Source: Chitinophagaceae bacterium (lineage in GTDB: Bacteria > Bacteroidota > Bacteroidia > Chitinophagales > Chitinophagaceae). Taken from it: 64,000 nucleotides of DNA. The notes under the pieces are model-generated. The model was not told the origin of the DNA. It ran no database searches and saw only the letters and a program-made list of their open reading frames with translations. The position numbers were made by a program, and so were the translations under genes. Of the stretch, positions 17,366-25,783 are shown in pieces (position 1 is the stretch's first letter; each line of letters opens with the position of its first letter). The DNA is taken from assembly GCA_025923075.1 (NCBI GenBank), contig JAICGN010000002.1, positions 48,485-112,484 on the forward strand. Direction: 5' to 3'.

Positions 17366-19810
17366 TTAGATTTTTTCAAAGGTCATTTTCCATTTAGCTT
17401 TTTTATCCAGCTTATCACCTGGTTGCATAAACCAAATTGTATAATATTTTCCAGCCGCCCATTGATCAACAAATGAGTCATAATATTTGCTTCCGGGGTT
17501 ACCGCTTTGACCGCCGGGATACACTCCGTAAGCTTCTATTTTATCCGTCAGATGTACAACCATTCTCCAGCTCGGGCCGTGACTATGTTGCACAGCGTTT
17601 ACAATATGTTGACCGCCGCCAATAGGCAAAGAGGGTCTTGCAAAAGGCATTGCCGAAGTTCGCAGCAAATGATAAACAGTAGTATTCTTATGTTTCCCCC
17701 ATGCGAGGTGCCCGGCTTTATCTTCATCCACTAATCCGGGGGTTGCTTTTTGCAACGCAAGAGTGACTATATCAAACAATGTTTCTCTTTGAGAAGTGTT
17801 AACATTATCAATGTAACGAAATGCACTGTCTCTTAATAATGCTTCCACCAGTGTTCTTTCTGTAGGGTACAAATTTCTTGCCTTACTTAATTCGTCACTC
17901 CACACCAAAACTTCAAGGCTATCGAACCATGTTTGGTATACGGTCGCACCCGTTTCATGGTAATCATTTTTCAGGTTCCAGTTACGAACCAGCTCTGCCA
18001 TTTTCTTTTCGTCAGCCGATAATTTAGTTTCATCCACATATTTTAGAAGTATTGGCCGCATCATTTGTGCAAATGAATTATAGTTCTCATTGTGCAGGTT
18101 CATCATATCCTGCGGAGTAATTCGCTGCAAAGCATTAAGCCGTTGATTAATGGTATAACCACGATAAAGATCATATTTACCGGGAATAAAGTACGGGTAA
18201 GCGCTGTCAACGGGCCGTTGATTTGCGCTGCTTACAAAACCACTTGCCGGATTTATAACATGAGGGTTTTCTTCCATCGGGATATATCCCTGCCACATAT
18301 AACTGCTATCTTGCCCGGGCATCACGTAGACACCTTGTCTGTCCCACAATGCCGGCATACGTCCCTGTTGCCAAATGGCAATATCACCACGCTTTGAAGC
18401 AAACACCATATTCTGTGACGGGCAGGTGAAATATTTTATCGCATTGTAGTAATCATCGTAGTTTTTTGCACGGTCAAGATAATACCACATCAATAACTCA
18501 TTCGAAGGATCATGAGCCGACCAGCGGACGGCCAGGTCTTTTTCTTTAAACGAAATCGTATCAGCAGGAAAACTTTTATCATACATAACAGGACCAAAAA
18601 CTGTATAAGCAACGGTATCAATATAATCTGGTTTTCCTTTAATCTTTATTGTCTCCGGTCTCATCACCGCGTTTTTCCATGCACTGTCAAACCAGTATTG
18701 TTGCCGGCTGTCGTCCTGAAATTTGATCTCATAATAATCTCTTACATCTCTTTGTGAATTGGTGAAACCAAAAGCTACACTATCATTGAAGCCGATTACA
18801 ATACCGGGAATACCCGGAAACGTCACCCCATATGCATTCATCGTTGAAGTAGTGATCTGCATTTCGTACCAGATCGAAGGAAACGACAACTCAAGATGTG
18901 GATCATTACACAGGATGGGCGCACCGCTTTGTGTTTTGCTGCCTGCTACAGCCCAGTTATTACTACCATTATTTGGATCGGGCTGATACAGATCAACCAA
19001 TTTAATGGTATCTTTTTTTCCAAGGTATACCGAATCGACATCAGCAGGTTTTATTGGTACAATGGATGCCGCAGCGAAAACAGTTCCTTTTGGAACAATT
19101 GGGCTTAATGAATCTGACACTTCTGGAAAAAGAACCTTTAGTTCATCATCACTGAAAAAACCTTTTGCATTAGTCATAGGAAGATCATCAACGCTGCCTG
19201 CCAGGGTTTCTGTCATTTGTTTTATAAACAAAGCAGATTTTAGATTAGTCCACCGTTCCGGGTTATAATTCAATAGTTTATATTCTATTGGCAGCTGGCT
19301 TTCCTTCAATGATGTTATATAGGCATTTACGCCGGCTGTATACTTATCTATTGTTTTTTTGGTTAGCGGGTTTGCTTCAATTTCTTTCAACATGTTTTCG
19401 GCTGCGAAGACCATTCCCAGCCTTCTTTTTGTTCGGTCATACGCCAACGCTTTCTCACCGATAATTTCACTTACTCTGCCCGCGGCCGCATGTGTTTGAA
19501 ATTCCATTTGCCATAGCCTGAATTTTGCATGGAGAAAGCCTTGCACAAAGGCTGCGTCCCCATCATCATCCGCAAACACGTGCGGGACCAGGCGATCGTC
19601 AAGAAACACTTCAACTTTTCCCGTTAAACCATCCAGTTTCAGATCAACACTAAAATCATTGTCGTTTTGTTCTGCATTTTGCCATATGCCAAATTGCGGA
19701 CTTATAAACTTTCCTAATGGCATCGGGACGTTGGCACCCCAGGGCTTGCTTAAAGTATATATTAACCCAATTGTAATAATGACCGAAACAACAAAAGACA
19801 CTATTCGCAT
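17366..19810 (-). CDS. Penicillin acylase family N-terminal-nucleophile hydrolase
   Basis: These enzymes cleave amide bonds of penicillins, acyl-homoserine lactones or other N-acyl compounds in the periplasm after self-cleavage of the precursor. The 814-residue protein has an N-terminal hydrophobic segment (about 4-22), the alpha-chain region with GFLHAKFRLWQMEF near residue 91, and the processing site NNGSNNWAV, where Ser283 would become the N-terminal nucleophile of the beta chain. NDPHLELSFPSIWYE follows. The ATG at 19810 is preferred over one 39 bases upstream because it gives a normal signal-anchor. The substrate cannot be read from sequence; quorum quenching is one possibility. Confidence 0.9.
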   Translation of the reverse strand: MRIVSFVVSVIITIGLIYTLSKPWGANVPMPLGKFISPQFGIWQNAEQNDNDFSVDLKLDGLTGKVEVFLDDRLVPHVFADDDGDAAFVQGFLHAKFRLWQMEFQTHAAAGRVSEIIGEKALAYDRTKRRLGMVFAAENMLKEIEANPLTKKTIDKYTAGVNAYITSLKESQLPIEYKLLNYNPERWTNLKSALFIKQMTETLAGSVDDLPMTNAKGFFSDDELKVLFPEVSDSLSPIVPKGTVFAAASIVPIKPADVDSVYLGKKDTIKLVDLYQPDPNNGSNNWAVAGSKTQSGAPILCNDPHLELSFPSIWYEMQITTSTMNAYGVTFPGIPGIVIGFNDSVAFGFTNSQRDVRDYYEIKFQDDSRQQYWFDSAWKNAVMRPETIKIKGKPDYIDTVAYTVFGPVMYDKSFPADTISFKEKDLAVRWSAHDPSNELLMWYYLDRAKNYDDYYNAIKYFTCPSQNMVFASKRGDIAIWQQGRMPALWDRQGVYVMPGQDSSYMWQGYIPMEENPHVINPASGFVSSANQRPVDSAYPYFIPGKYDLYRGYTINQRLNALQRITPQDMMNLHNENYNSFAQMMRPILLKYVDETKLSADEKKMAELVRNWNLKNDYHETGATVYQTWFDSLEVLVWSDELSKARNLYPTERTLVEALLRDSAFRYIDNVNTSQRETLFDIVTLALQKATPGLVDEDKAGHLAWGKHKNTTVYHLLRTSAMPFARPSLPIGGGQHIVNAVQHSHGPSWRMVVHLTDKIEAYGVYPGGQSGNPGSKYYDSFVDQWAAGKYYTIWFMQPGDKLDKKAKWKMTFEKI

Positions 19811-19961
19811 AAGATAAAATATTGCGGGAAAATAAGAAAAAACAAGCATACCATGTTAGTCATGACTATAATCATTCTGCAGACGGTCTTTTGTTGATAA
19901 TTTTAAGACGATGGTTAATTTTCTCAGGTAGTTCTTTACTTATTCACGTCAATTATTTTTT

Positions 19962-20441
19962 ATGAAATGTCAATTCTTTCCAATTATTGTGCTGGCAGGT
20001 TTCTTAGTGGTTTCCTGTAATCAGAAGAAGTCAGAAAATAATGCGGAAATAAAACCGATTAGTTCAGCCGAAATGATAATCCCGGTTTCACCAGACACAT
20101 TGCTATCATCGGGAAGAAGAAATATTTTTTTAGTCAGTCGCAGGGAAATCCCAGGTTTGTTTATTGAACGTTCTTTTTTCCCGCCGGGTTACAAATCAAA
20201 CCCCCATACGCACCAGGGGGATCTGAACATAACAGTAATCAGTGGTTCATTCAATCTTGTATTGAACGACAATCCAGACTCAAATGCGGTGGCAAAAGTA
20301 TACGGTCCCGGAAGTTTTGTGATTATTCCGGCCAATGAAATACATTTTGAATGGTTCACTGAAAATACAGTGATGGATATAACCGGGATAGGGCCTTTAA
20401 ATACTATTAATCAGCCAATCATTCATTCAAGCAGTAACTAA
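19962..20441 (+). CDS. Cupin-domain lipoprotein
   Basis: The 159-residue protein has a lipobox (VVSC, Cys at about residue 19) after a short signal sequence, then a single cupin barrel. Cupin motif 1 appears as PHTHQGDLNITVISG (about 85-99), supplying two histidines and an acidic residue for metal, and motif 2 as GPGSFVIIPANEIHF (about 122-136). It is probably an envelope-attached metal-binding cupin with unknown ligand. It is divergent from the penicillin-acylase gene. Confidence 0.82.
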   Translation: MKCQFFPIIVLAGFLVVSCNQKKSENNAEIKPISSAEMIIPVSPDTLLSSGRRNIFLVSRREIPGLFIERSFFPPGYKSNPHTHQGDLNITVISGSFNLVLNDNPDSNAVAKVYGPGSFVIIPANEIHFEWFTENTVMDITGIGPLNTINQPIIHSSSN

Positions 20442-20528
20442 ATTCAAGCATGAGAGTGAATTGTTATTTTGTTTGCAAAAATGTAATGTCCTCGGTTTTT
20501 CATTAATTTTAGTGCTAAACAAAACAAC

Positions 20529-21089
20529 ATGGGATTTATAGTTTTGATCGTGATCGTATTCCTGCTGATTTTATGGCTGGTTAGTCTTTATAACCGGCTT
20601 GTAAGCCTGCGCAACCGCCGTCAAAATGCATTTGCCGATATCGATGTGCAGCTTCGACAGCGACATGATCTTGTACCGCAATTAGTGGAAACGGTAAAAG
20701 GTTATGCAAGTCATGAACGGGGCGTTCTCACGCAAGTGACTGAAGCCAGAACAGCGGCAATGGCTGCCAGAACAATCGATGATAAAATTGTGGCAGAACA
20801 ACAACTCACTGCTGCACTGCAGGGATTAAAGGTCCAGGTGGAAGCATATCCTGATCTGAAAGCAAATCAGAACTTTCTGCAATTACAGGAAGAGCTTAGT
20901 GATATTGAAAACAAGCTCGCCGCATCAAGAAGATTCTTTAATGGTGCCACCACTGAGTATAATAATGCAGTGGAGACCTTTCCTTCAAATCTTATTGCCA
21001 ATAATTTTAATTTCAAACGCGAGATCATGTTTGATCTTGGTACCGAAGGAAGAACAAAAATGGAAGAACCGCCAACGATTAAATTTTAG
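20529..21089 (+). CDS. lemA: LemA family protein
   Basis: The 186-residue protein has one N-terminal membrane helix (about 2-20) and the LemA signature: YNRLVSLRNRRQNAFADIDV near residue 26, RRHDLVPQLVETVKGY-like text near 47, and AASRRFFNGATTEYN near 130. The periplasmic or external part is an antiparallel helical bundle. LemA genes are commonly next to a TPM-domain or M48 protease gene, and here an M48 protease follows after 41 bases. A joint role in envelope protein quality control is inferred from this pairing. Confidence 0.92.
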   Translation: MGFIVLIVIVFLLILWLVSLYNRLVSLRNRRQNAFADIDVQLRQRHDLVPQLVETVKGYASHERGVLTQVTEARTAAMAARTIDDKIVAEQQLTAALQGLKVQVEAYPDLKANQNFLQLQEELSDIENKLAASRRFFNGATTEYNNAVETFPSNLIANNFNFKREIMFDLGTEGRTKMEEPPTIKF

Positions 21090-21106
21090 TCCCGAAGCAC
21101 TCGGGA
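21090..21106. repeat. TCCCGA...TCGGGA intergenic palindrome
   Basis: A TCCCGA/TCGGGA dyad lies between the LemA and M48 genes. Related dyads occur at 34639-34656, 36477-36494 and 48746-48761. It could form a small hairpin in the mRNA; no T tract follows. Confidence 0.5.
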
Positions 21107-21130
21107 GCGGATTTACGACTTAAGATTTAA

Positions 21131-22090
21131 ATGAAATATACCGGACTTCACCAGCAGATCCAGAGAAATAATACCAATTCATTTCTTTTATTAATTGCAT
21201 TCCCGGTATTGTTGCTGGCAATGTTTTATATCATCATTTATTTTATTGCAAGAGATAATGCATCGGAGTATCCCGATGAGAATTTTCCAATCTCTAGCGA
21301 TCATAACACGATGTTTCTTTCCGTGGCCCCTTTTATTCTCATCGGAGTTGGCATCTGGTTTTTGATCGCATGGGCGGGGCATGCTGCGTTTATACGTTTA
21401 GCAACCGGTGCAAAACCATTGGAGAGAAAAGAGAACAAACGGATTTATAACCTGGTAGAAAATCTTTGTATCTCAAAAGGCATGAAGATGCCCAAAATAA
21501 ATCTTATTGAAGATGATTCACTAAATGCTTTTGCAAGCGGCATAGATGAAAAAAGCTATACTATAACGTTATCGAGAGGAATTATCAATAGGCTTAATGA
21601 TGAAGAACTGGAAGGAGTGATTGCGCATGAATTATCTCATATAAGAAATCGTGACGTCCGGGTTTTGATCATTTCGATCATCTTCGTTGGTATTTTTGCA
21701 TTTCTTGCTGAAATGGCATTCCGCAGTCTGCGCTTTGCTGGTGGAGGGAAGAAGGAAAAAGGAGGCGGAGCGATTATACTAATTGCAATTGTAGTTACTG
21801 CGGTTGCTTATCTTATTTCTATGTTGCTCAGGTTTGGCATTAGTCGAAAAAGGGAGTACCTCGCCGATGCCGGTGCCGCTGACATGACAAAAAAACCTTA
21901 TGCACTTGCCAATGCATTAAGAAAAATTGCTGGTGATCCATATATTGAAGCGGTAGAAAATCGTGATGTTGCGCAATTGTTCATTGACAACCCTACTCCA
22001 TCAACTCATAAATCCGCATCCTGGGATAATCTATTTGCCACACATCCACCGATTCAAAAGAGGATTGAATTGCTTGAGCAGTTTGCGTGA
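21131..22090 (+). CDS. M48 family membrane metalloprotease (HtpX-like)
   Basis: The zinc-binding motif HELSH (His166 and His170, catalytic Glu167) lies between two pairs of membrane helices (about 18-40 and 66-88 before it; 172-196 and 214-234 after it). The third zinc ligand region is EYLADAGAADM near residue 247. The 319-residue length is usual for this membrane protease group, which cuts damaged membrane proteins on the cytoplasmic side. It follows LemA, a common pairing. The gene name htpX is not used because the paralogue type is uncertain. Confidence 0.93.
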   Translation: MKYTGLHQQIQRNNTNSFLLLIAFPVLLLAMFYIIIYFIARDNASEYPDENFPISSDHNTMFLSVAPFILIGVGIWFLIAWAGHAAFIRLATGAKPLERKENKRIYNLVENLCISKGMKMPKINLIEDDSLNAFASGIDEKSYTITLSRGIINRLNDEELEGVIAHELSHIRNRDVRVLIISIIFVGIFAFLAEMAFRSLRFAGGGKKEKGGGAIILIAIVVTAVAYLISMLLRFGISRKREYLADAGAADMTKKPYALANALRKIAGDPYIEAVENRDVAQLFIDNPTPSTHKSASWDNLFATHPPIQKRIELLEQFA

Positions 22091-22151
22091 AGAGCCTTTA
22101 TGTAATTACGCTTAGGAAACTATTTGATTAAATTTGTTGGTGAAATAATGT

Positions 22152-23129
22152 ATGCTCCAGCCAATCGAATTAAAACTAACCTTGCCAATGAAGCTTTCAA
22201 ACGGTGTTGTTTCCACAACAACGAAAGTCTGGAACATCCTTGCTGCAAGTAAAAGAGGTGATCTTGAAACAGTAAAGAGAATGGCAGATGAATGTCGTGA
22301 ATTGCTTTTTGCTCAGTACAATTATACTCCACCCATTCATTTTGCTGTACGTGAAGGGCATGTTGAACTTGTGAAATATTTACTTGACAACGGGGCACAT
22401 GATCCTAAGTATAAAATTTATCCGTTTCAGGACAGTCTTCAAACAATTGCAAACGACAGAGGGTATAGTGACATTGAAGCGTTGTTAAACGAATATGGCA
22501 CAAATCCCGCATTACAAAAATATAAAGGCGACAATGGCGAAATCCACTATAACAGAACTGAATTGCAGCTGGAATTTGAACATGCAGTTGATAAAAATGG
22601 CTATTCTAAAGTAGAGGCAATATTAAAAGAGCATCCTGAGTTTGCAAAAGATGAGACCTATTTCTGGGGCGAAGGCATTCTGCTATTTGCAGCTAAAGGG
22701 AATAATCAAAAAATGATGAAACTTTTAATGAGCCATGGCGCTAAAGTTCCCAGCGTGCTGAAATGGGCGCAGTTCTATTATTTTGAACGTTATGATAGTG
22801 CCGTATATCTGATGGAAAAAGGAATGAACCCGAATGTTATGAGCTGGCATCATGTTACGCTATTACATGATATGGCACAAAAAGGAGAAACTCAAAAAGC
22901 AGAATTACTGATTAAATATGGAGCAGAGGTAGATCCAGTTGATGAAGAGTATCAATCAACACCTTTAGCTATGGCGGCACGATGGGGACAAACTGAAATG
23001 GTTGAATATTTAATTTCGCAAGGTGCAGATCCTAACAAAGCCGGAGCGCCATGGTCTACACCATTAGCATGGTCGAGGAAGAAGGGACATGCTAAAATTG
23101 AAAACATCCTTTTAAAACATTTCAAATGA
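22152..23129 (+). CDS. Ankyrin-repeat protein
   Basis: The 325-residue protein contains ankyrin repeats: one pair near residues 25-95 (TPPIHFAVREGHVELVKYLL), weaker ones near 150-200, and a set near 230-320 (STPLAMAARWGQTEMVEYLI). There is no signal peptide or catalytic domain, so it is probably a cytosolic protein-binding scaffold; the partner is unknown. Its stop codon overlaps the start of the next gene by 4 bases (ATGA), which suggests coupled translation and a possible shared role with the DUF1801 protein. Confidence 0.85.
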   Translation: MLQPIELKLTLPMKLSNGVVSTTTKVWNILAASKRGDLETVKRMADECRELLFAQYNYTPPIHFAVREGHVELVKYLLDNGAHDPKYKIYPFQDSLQTIANDRGYSDIEALLNEYGTNPALQKYKGDNGEIHYNRTELQLEFEHAVDKNGYSKVEAILKEHPEFAKDETYFWGEGILLFAAKGNNQKMMKLLMSHGAKVPSVLKWAQFYYFERYDSAVYLMEKGMNPNVMSWHHVTLLHDMAQKGETQKAELLIKYGAEVDPVDEEYQSTPLAMAARWGQTEMVEYLISQGADPNKAGAPWSTPLAWSRKKGHAKIENILLKHFK

Positions 23130-23515
23130 AAAAGCCAAAAAACACTGATGAATACATCTCCTCGTTTCCACCAGCAACACAAAAGATCTTGCAGCAGATC
23201 CGGACTACCCTAAAAAAAGTTGCTCCTAAAGCTGAAGAAGCGATCAGTTACGGTATACCCGTATTTAATCTTAATGGCACTTATCTCCTTTATTTCGCCG
23301 GATTCAAAAATCATGTGAGCATTTATCCTGCTCCAAGAGGAAATGATGAGTTCAAAGAAACTCTATCAGCTTATAGAGGGGGAAAGGGAACGGTTCAATT
23401 TCCGTTGGATAAACCCATACCTTTTAATTTAATAACCAAAATTGCAAAGTTTCGTTTGAAAGAGAATTTGTCTAAAATGGCAGCTCCCTATAAAAAATTG
23501 GAGCGACATTTTTGA
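23126..23515 (+). CDS. DUF1801 (YdhG-like) protein
   Basis: The 129-residue protein matches the DUF1801 family: an N-terminal VDEYI-like segment (TDEYISSFPPATQKILQQIR), EEAISYGIPVFNLNG near residue 36, and a GGKGTVQFPLDKPIP segment near 86. The family has a small alpha/beta fold; yeast/bacterial relatives include frataxin-like iron chaperones (YdhG), but the function in this subgroup is unsettled. It overlaps the ankyrin gene by 4 bases and is followed by a terminator. Confidence 0.9.
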   Translation: MKKPKNTDEYISSFPPATQKILQQIRTTLKKVAPKAEEAISYGIPVFNLNGTYLLYFAGFKNHVSIYPAPRGNDEFKETLSAYRGGKGTVQFPLDKPIPFNLITKIAKFRLKENLSKMAAPYKKLERHF

Positions 23516-23593
23516 GGGGTTGAAACCAAATCATAATTTATAAAGAACTGAATTTTCAGAACAGTTTACTGAGGTTGATGAATCCGCGAAAGA

Positions 23594-23625
23594 AAACTCC
23601 GCATTATTGTGCGGAGTTTAACGTT
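23594..23625. terminator. Bidirectional terminator
   Basis: A perfect 10-bp stem (AAACTCCGCA at 23594-23603, TGCGGAGTTT at 23610-23619) lies between two convergent genes. T-rich sequence follows it weakly on the plus strand and more clearly on the minus strand (AGTTTTCTTT), so it can serve both. Confidence 0.8.
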
Positions 23626-23639
23626 ATAGGTTTATTTAA

Positions 23640-24695
23640 TCAAAAATCGGTACAAGCTGTAGGGTCTGGGTTTAAGGTACAGTGATTATTGCAGATCCAT
23701 TTCCCAATGTTACCGGTTGCGGCCCGTACACCAACGGTATCTGTAGTTGCCGCAAATGTTCCATTTTGTATATCCGTATGCGTTAGTGTTGAAAGAAAAG
23801 TTTCAAGTCTATTGTAATCGTTGACGATTGAAGTAGGAATAGGGTTGCCACTATTAGCGCATGCCATGCTGAGCTGCAAAGCAGACGCCTGGAAGAAGGC
23901 TCTCCTTACCCAGTTGTTTTGAGGAGGCCAGAGAGAATCTCCCTGCTGTTCGCTTATTTCTAAATTTCCAAATCTTACATTTTGACACCAGATCGCATTG
24001 GGATTAGGATTAGAGAACCAATAACCTTGTGAATATGCACACCAGGTGATTGTAGGTATTGTGCAATCCTGCTTACAATAATATAACGCAGTTGCCCATT
24101 CATTTGCATTACCGGGATTAATTAAAAAAGGCGCTCCCCATGCTGGCTGTTCGATGCCCGTAACACAATCTGCCGCGTTATTAATTTGTCTGACAGACGC
24201 CCTCATGGCAATATAATACTGCACATTGGTTTGGCACTGCGCATTATTATCGATAGTAAGAGAAGATAAAAGCACTCGAAAGGTGAACGTTTGTCTAAGA
24301 TTGCAGTAATTTAATTGTTGCTTGCCGGGAAATTGTAAATAAACCGGATTACCATCCAGGTTTCGGGGAATAAGTGATTCTCTTCCTGCATAGGAATGCG
24401 CGTCTCCAATATACCAGTTACCGGTAAGGTTATAAGTTAAGTACAGGTAAACAGCATCATTACCGACAGTTACAGTGCCAATATCGGTACCATCTTTAAT
24501 TTTCAGAGTGGAAGTTAATGCAGATCCACAAAATGAAACGGCAGGCAAGTTTAGTATTGATTCGTAAACATTCGGAGTTTCAGTTGGAGGATCACCAGGA
24601 GGTGCGTCAAGTGGTCTCTTTTTACATGAGAAGATTCCTATAAGCAGCAGCAATGACAAAACTGCAAATCGTTTCCACGGTTGGATCAGGTACAT
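23640..24695 (-). CDS. Hypothetical lipoprotein
   Basis: The 351-residue protein has a basic start, a hydrophobic stretch and a lipobox (IFSC, Cys at about residue 24), followed by lysines and a proline-rich linker (about 27-45). The mature part is beta-rich with many cysteines (about a dozen), which suggests disulfides in the periplasm or on the cell surface. A segment near residues 220-265 includes YSQGYWFSNPNPNAIW, found in some secreted Bacteroidota proteins without known role. I recognise no family with confidence. Confidence 0.75.
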   Translation of the reverse strand: MYLIQPWKRFAVLSLLLLIGIFSCKKRPLDAPPGDPPTETPNVYESILNLPAVSFCGSALTSTLKIKDGTDIGTVTVGNDAVYLYLTYNLTGNWYIGDAHSYAGRESLIPRNLDGNPVYLQFPGKQQLNYCNLRQTFTFRVLLSSLTIDNNAQCQTNVQYYIAMRASVRQINNAADCVTGIEQPAWGAPFLINPGNANEWATALYYCKQDCTIPTITWCAYSQGYWFSNPNPNAIWCQNVRFGNLEISEQQGDSLWPPQNNWVRRAFFQASALQLSMACANSGNPIPTSIVNDYNRLETFLSTLTHTDIQNGTFAATTDTVGVRAATGNIGKWICNNHCTLNPDPTACTDF

Positions 24696-25228
24696 GATTT
24701 AGTTTTTTAAGGTAACGGATAAATGATCGGAGTTTCTCTAGGATGGAATTACAAAAATAGAATTTAAACAGGGAAGTTGCAAGTATAGATTTTAATTTAT
24801 TATTAGATAGATTCAGTAACTGTATCAATAGTGTTTCTACTTGAGAAGACATGTCTCAAGTTGATAAAGCCTATATGTTTTCCAACGCTTGCAAGCAAAC
24901 CTGCGTATATGTATTTACCTAACGTACCATGACTACTTAAAATAGCTCGACGAAAACTTAAACGATAGTAAATCGCCCATAATCAATATCGCGGCGTCTA
25001 TGAAAATTTGATTTATCGTAAATCCCCTATGGCTATTTAAGATTTAGCCCTCTATGTAAACTTTTTCACACTGCAGTCGGCCCTCAAAGGGGCTGCTGCA
25101 GGATGAGAAATTACTCCTGGTATAGCTAACGCTATTGCAATTTCAAATCCAGGGCATTATTTTTATCCTTCAGCATTTCTGATTGATAACACTCCAATTC
25201 CTGAAAGCCCCATTATAATTATTACCAA
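24696..25228. other. 533-bp region without a recognised gene
   Basis: No convincing coding frame is seen on either strand. The part next to the lipoprotein is A+T-rich. It contains an 8-bp perfect dyad (24839-24861). The rest up to the sigma-factor gene holds no hairpin with a T tract. It presumably carries the divergent promoters of the lipoprotein and sigma-factor genes. Confidence 0.6.
24839..24861. promoter_or_regulatory. Inverted repeat, possible operator
   Basis: ACTTGAGA and TCTCAAGT form a perfect 8-bp dyad with a 7-nt centre, and the overlapping AGACATGTCT is itself palindromic. It lies between divergent genes, about 145 bp upstream of the lipoprotein start and 370 bp upstream of the sigma-factor start. 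Operator function is inferred only from symmetry and position. Confidence 0.35.
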
Positions 25229-25783
25229 ATGTCTTTCTCAAAAAGTACCCTATCTGAACAGGACCTTGTCAAAGGTTGCATCGTCAATGACAGACGGGTG
25301 CAGGAGCTGTTATATAAGCAGTACTGTTTATCATTGGTGGTACTGTGTAAATCTTACGCAAAAAATGAAGAAGATGCCGTTGAAATTTTACAGGACGGGT
25401 TTCTAAAAATTTTCCAGCAAATTGATAGTTACGATGCAAACCGGTCGTCCATATATACATGGATGCGAACGATCATGGTCCGAACGGCCATAGATTTTTT
25501 GCGGAAACAAAACAGAAAGAATATATCGGTAGAATGGAAAGAAGAACATGAACCGGTTGTTGAGGCCGAAGCATTGCAACGGATGTCAGCACAGCAAATA
25601 CAATATATGTTACAGCATTTATCGGCAACCACCAGAGCAGTGTTTAACCTGTATATAACGGAGGGATATAACCACAAGGAAATCGGCGAATTATTGAAGA
25701 TAAGTGAAGGAACAAGTAAATGGCATTTAAGCGAAGCCAGGAAATATTTGATTAATTTATTAAAAGCAAAAGAAAGAGCATGA
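25229..25783 (+). CDS. ECF-type RNA polymerase sigma factor
   Basis: The 184-residue protein has region 2 (EEDAVEILQDGFLKIFQQID, about 46-65, then RSSIYTWMRTIMVRTAIDFLR, cited as residues 73-93) and region 4 (LQHLSATTRAVFNLYITEGY then HKEIGELLKISEGTSKWHLS, about 128-167) with no region 1.1 or 3. This is the extracytoplasmic-function layout. The 4-base overlap with the next gene, which has a cytoplasmic N terminus and one membrane helix, suggests that gene encodes its regulator. Targets are unknown. Confidence 0.93.
   Translation: MSFSKSTLSEQDLVKGCIVNDRRVQELLYKQYCLSLVVLCKSYAKNEEDAVEILQDGFLKIFQQIDSYDANRSSIYTWMRTIMVRTAIDFLRKQNRKNISVEWKEEHEPVVEAEALQRMSAQQIQYMLQHLSATTRAVFNLYITEGYNHKEIGELLKISEGTSKWHLSEARKYLINLLKAKERA

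Noticed and set aside
24622..24852. Minus-strand frame of 76 residues at the start of the lipoprotein gene
   Set aside because: It overlaps the lipoprotein gene in another frame and lacks a convincing start or fold.
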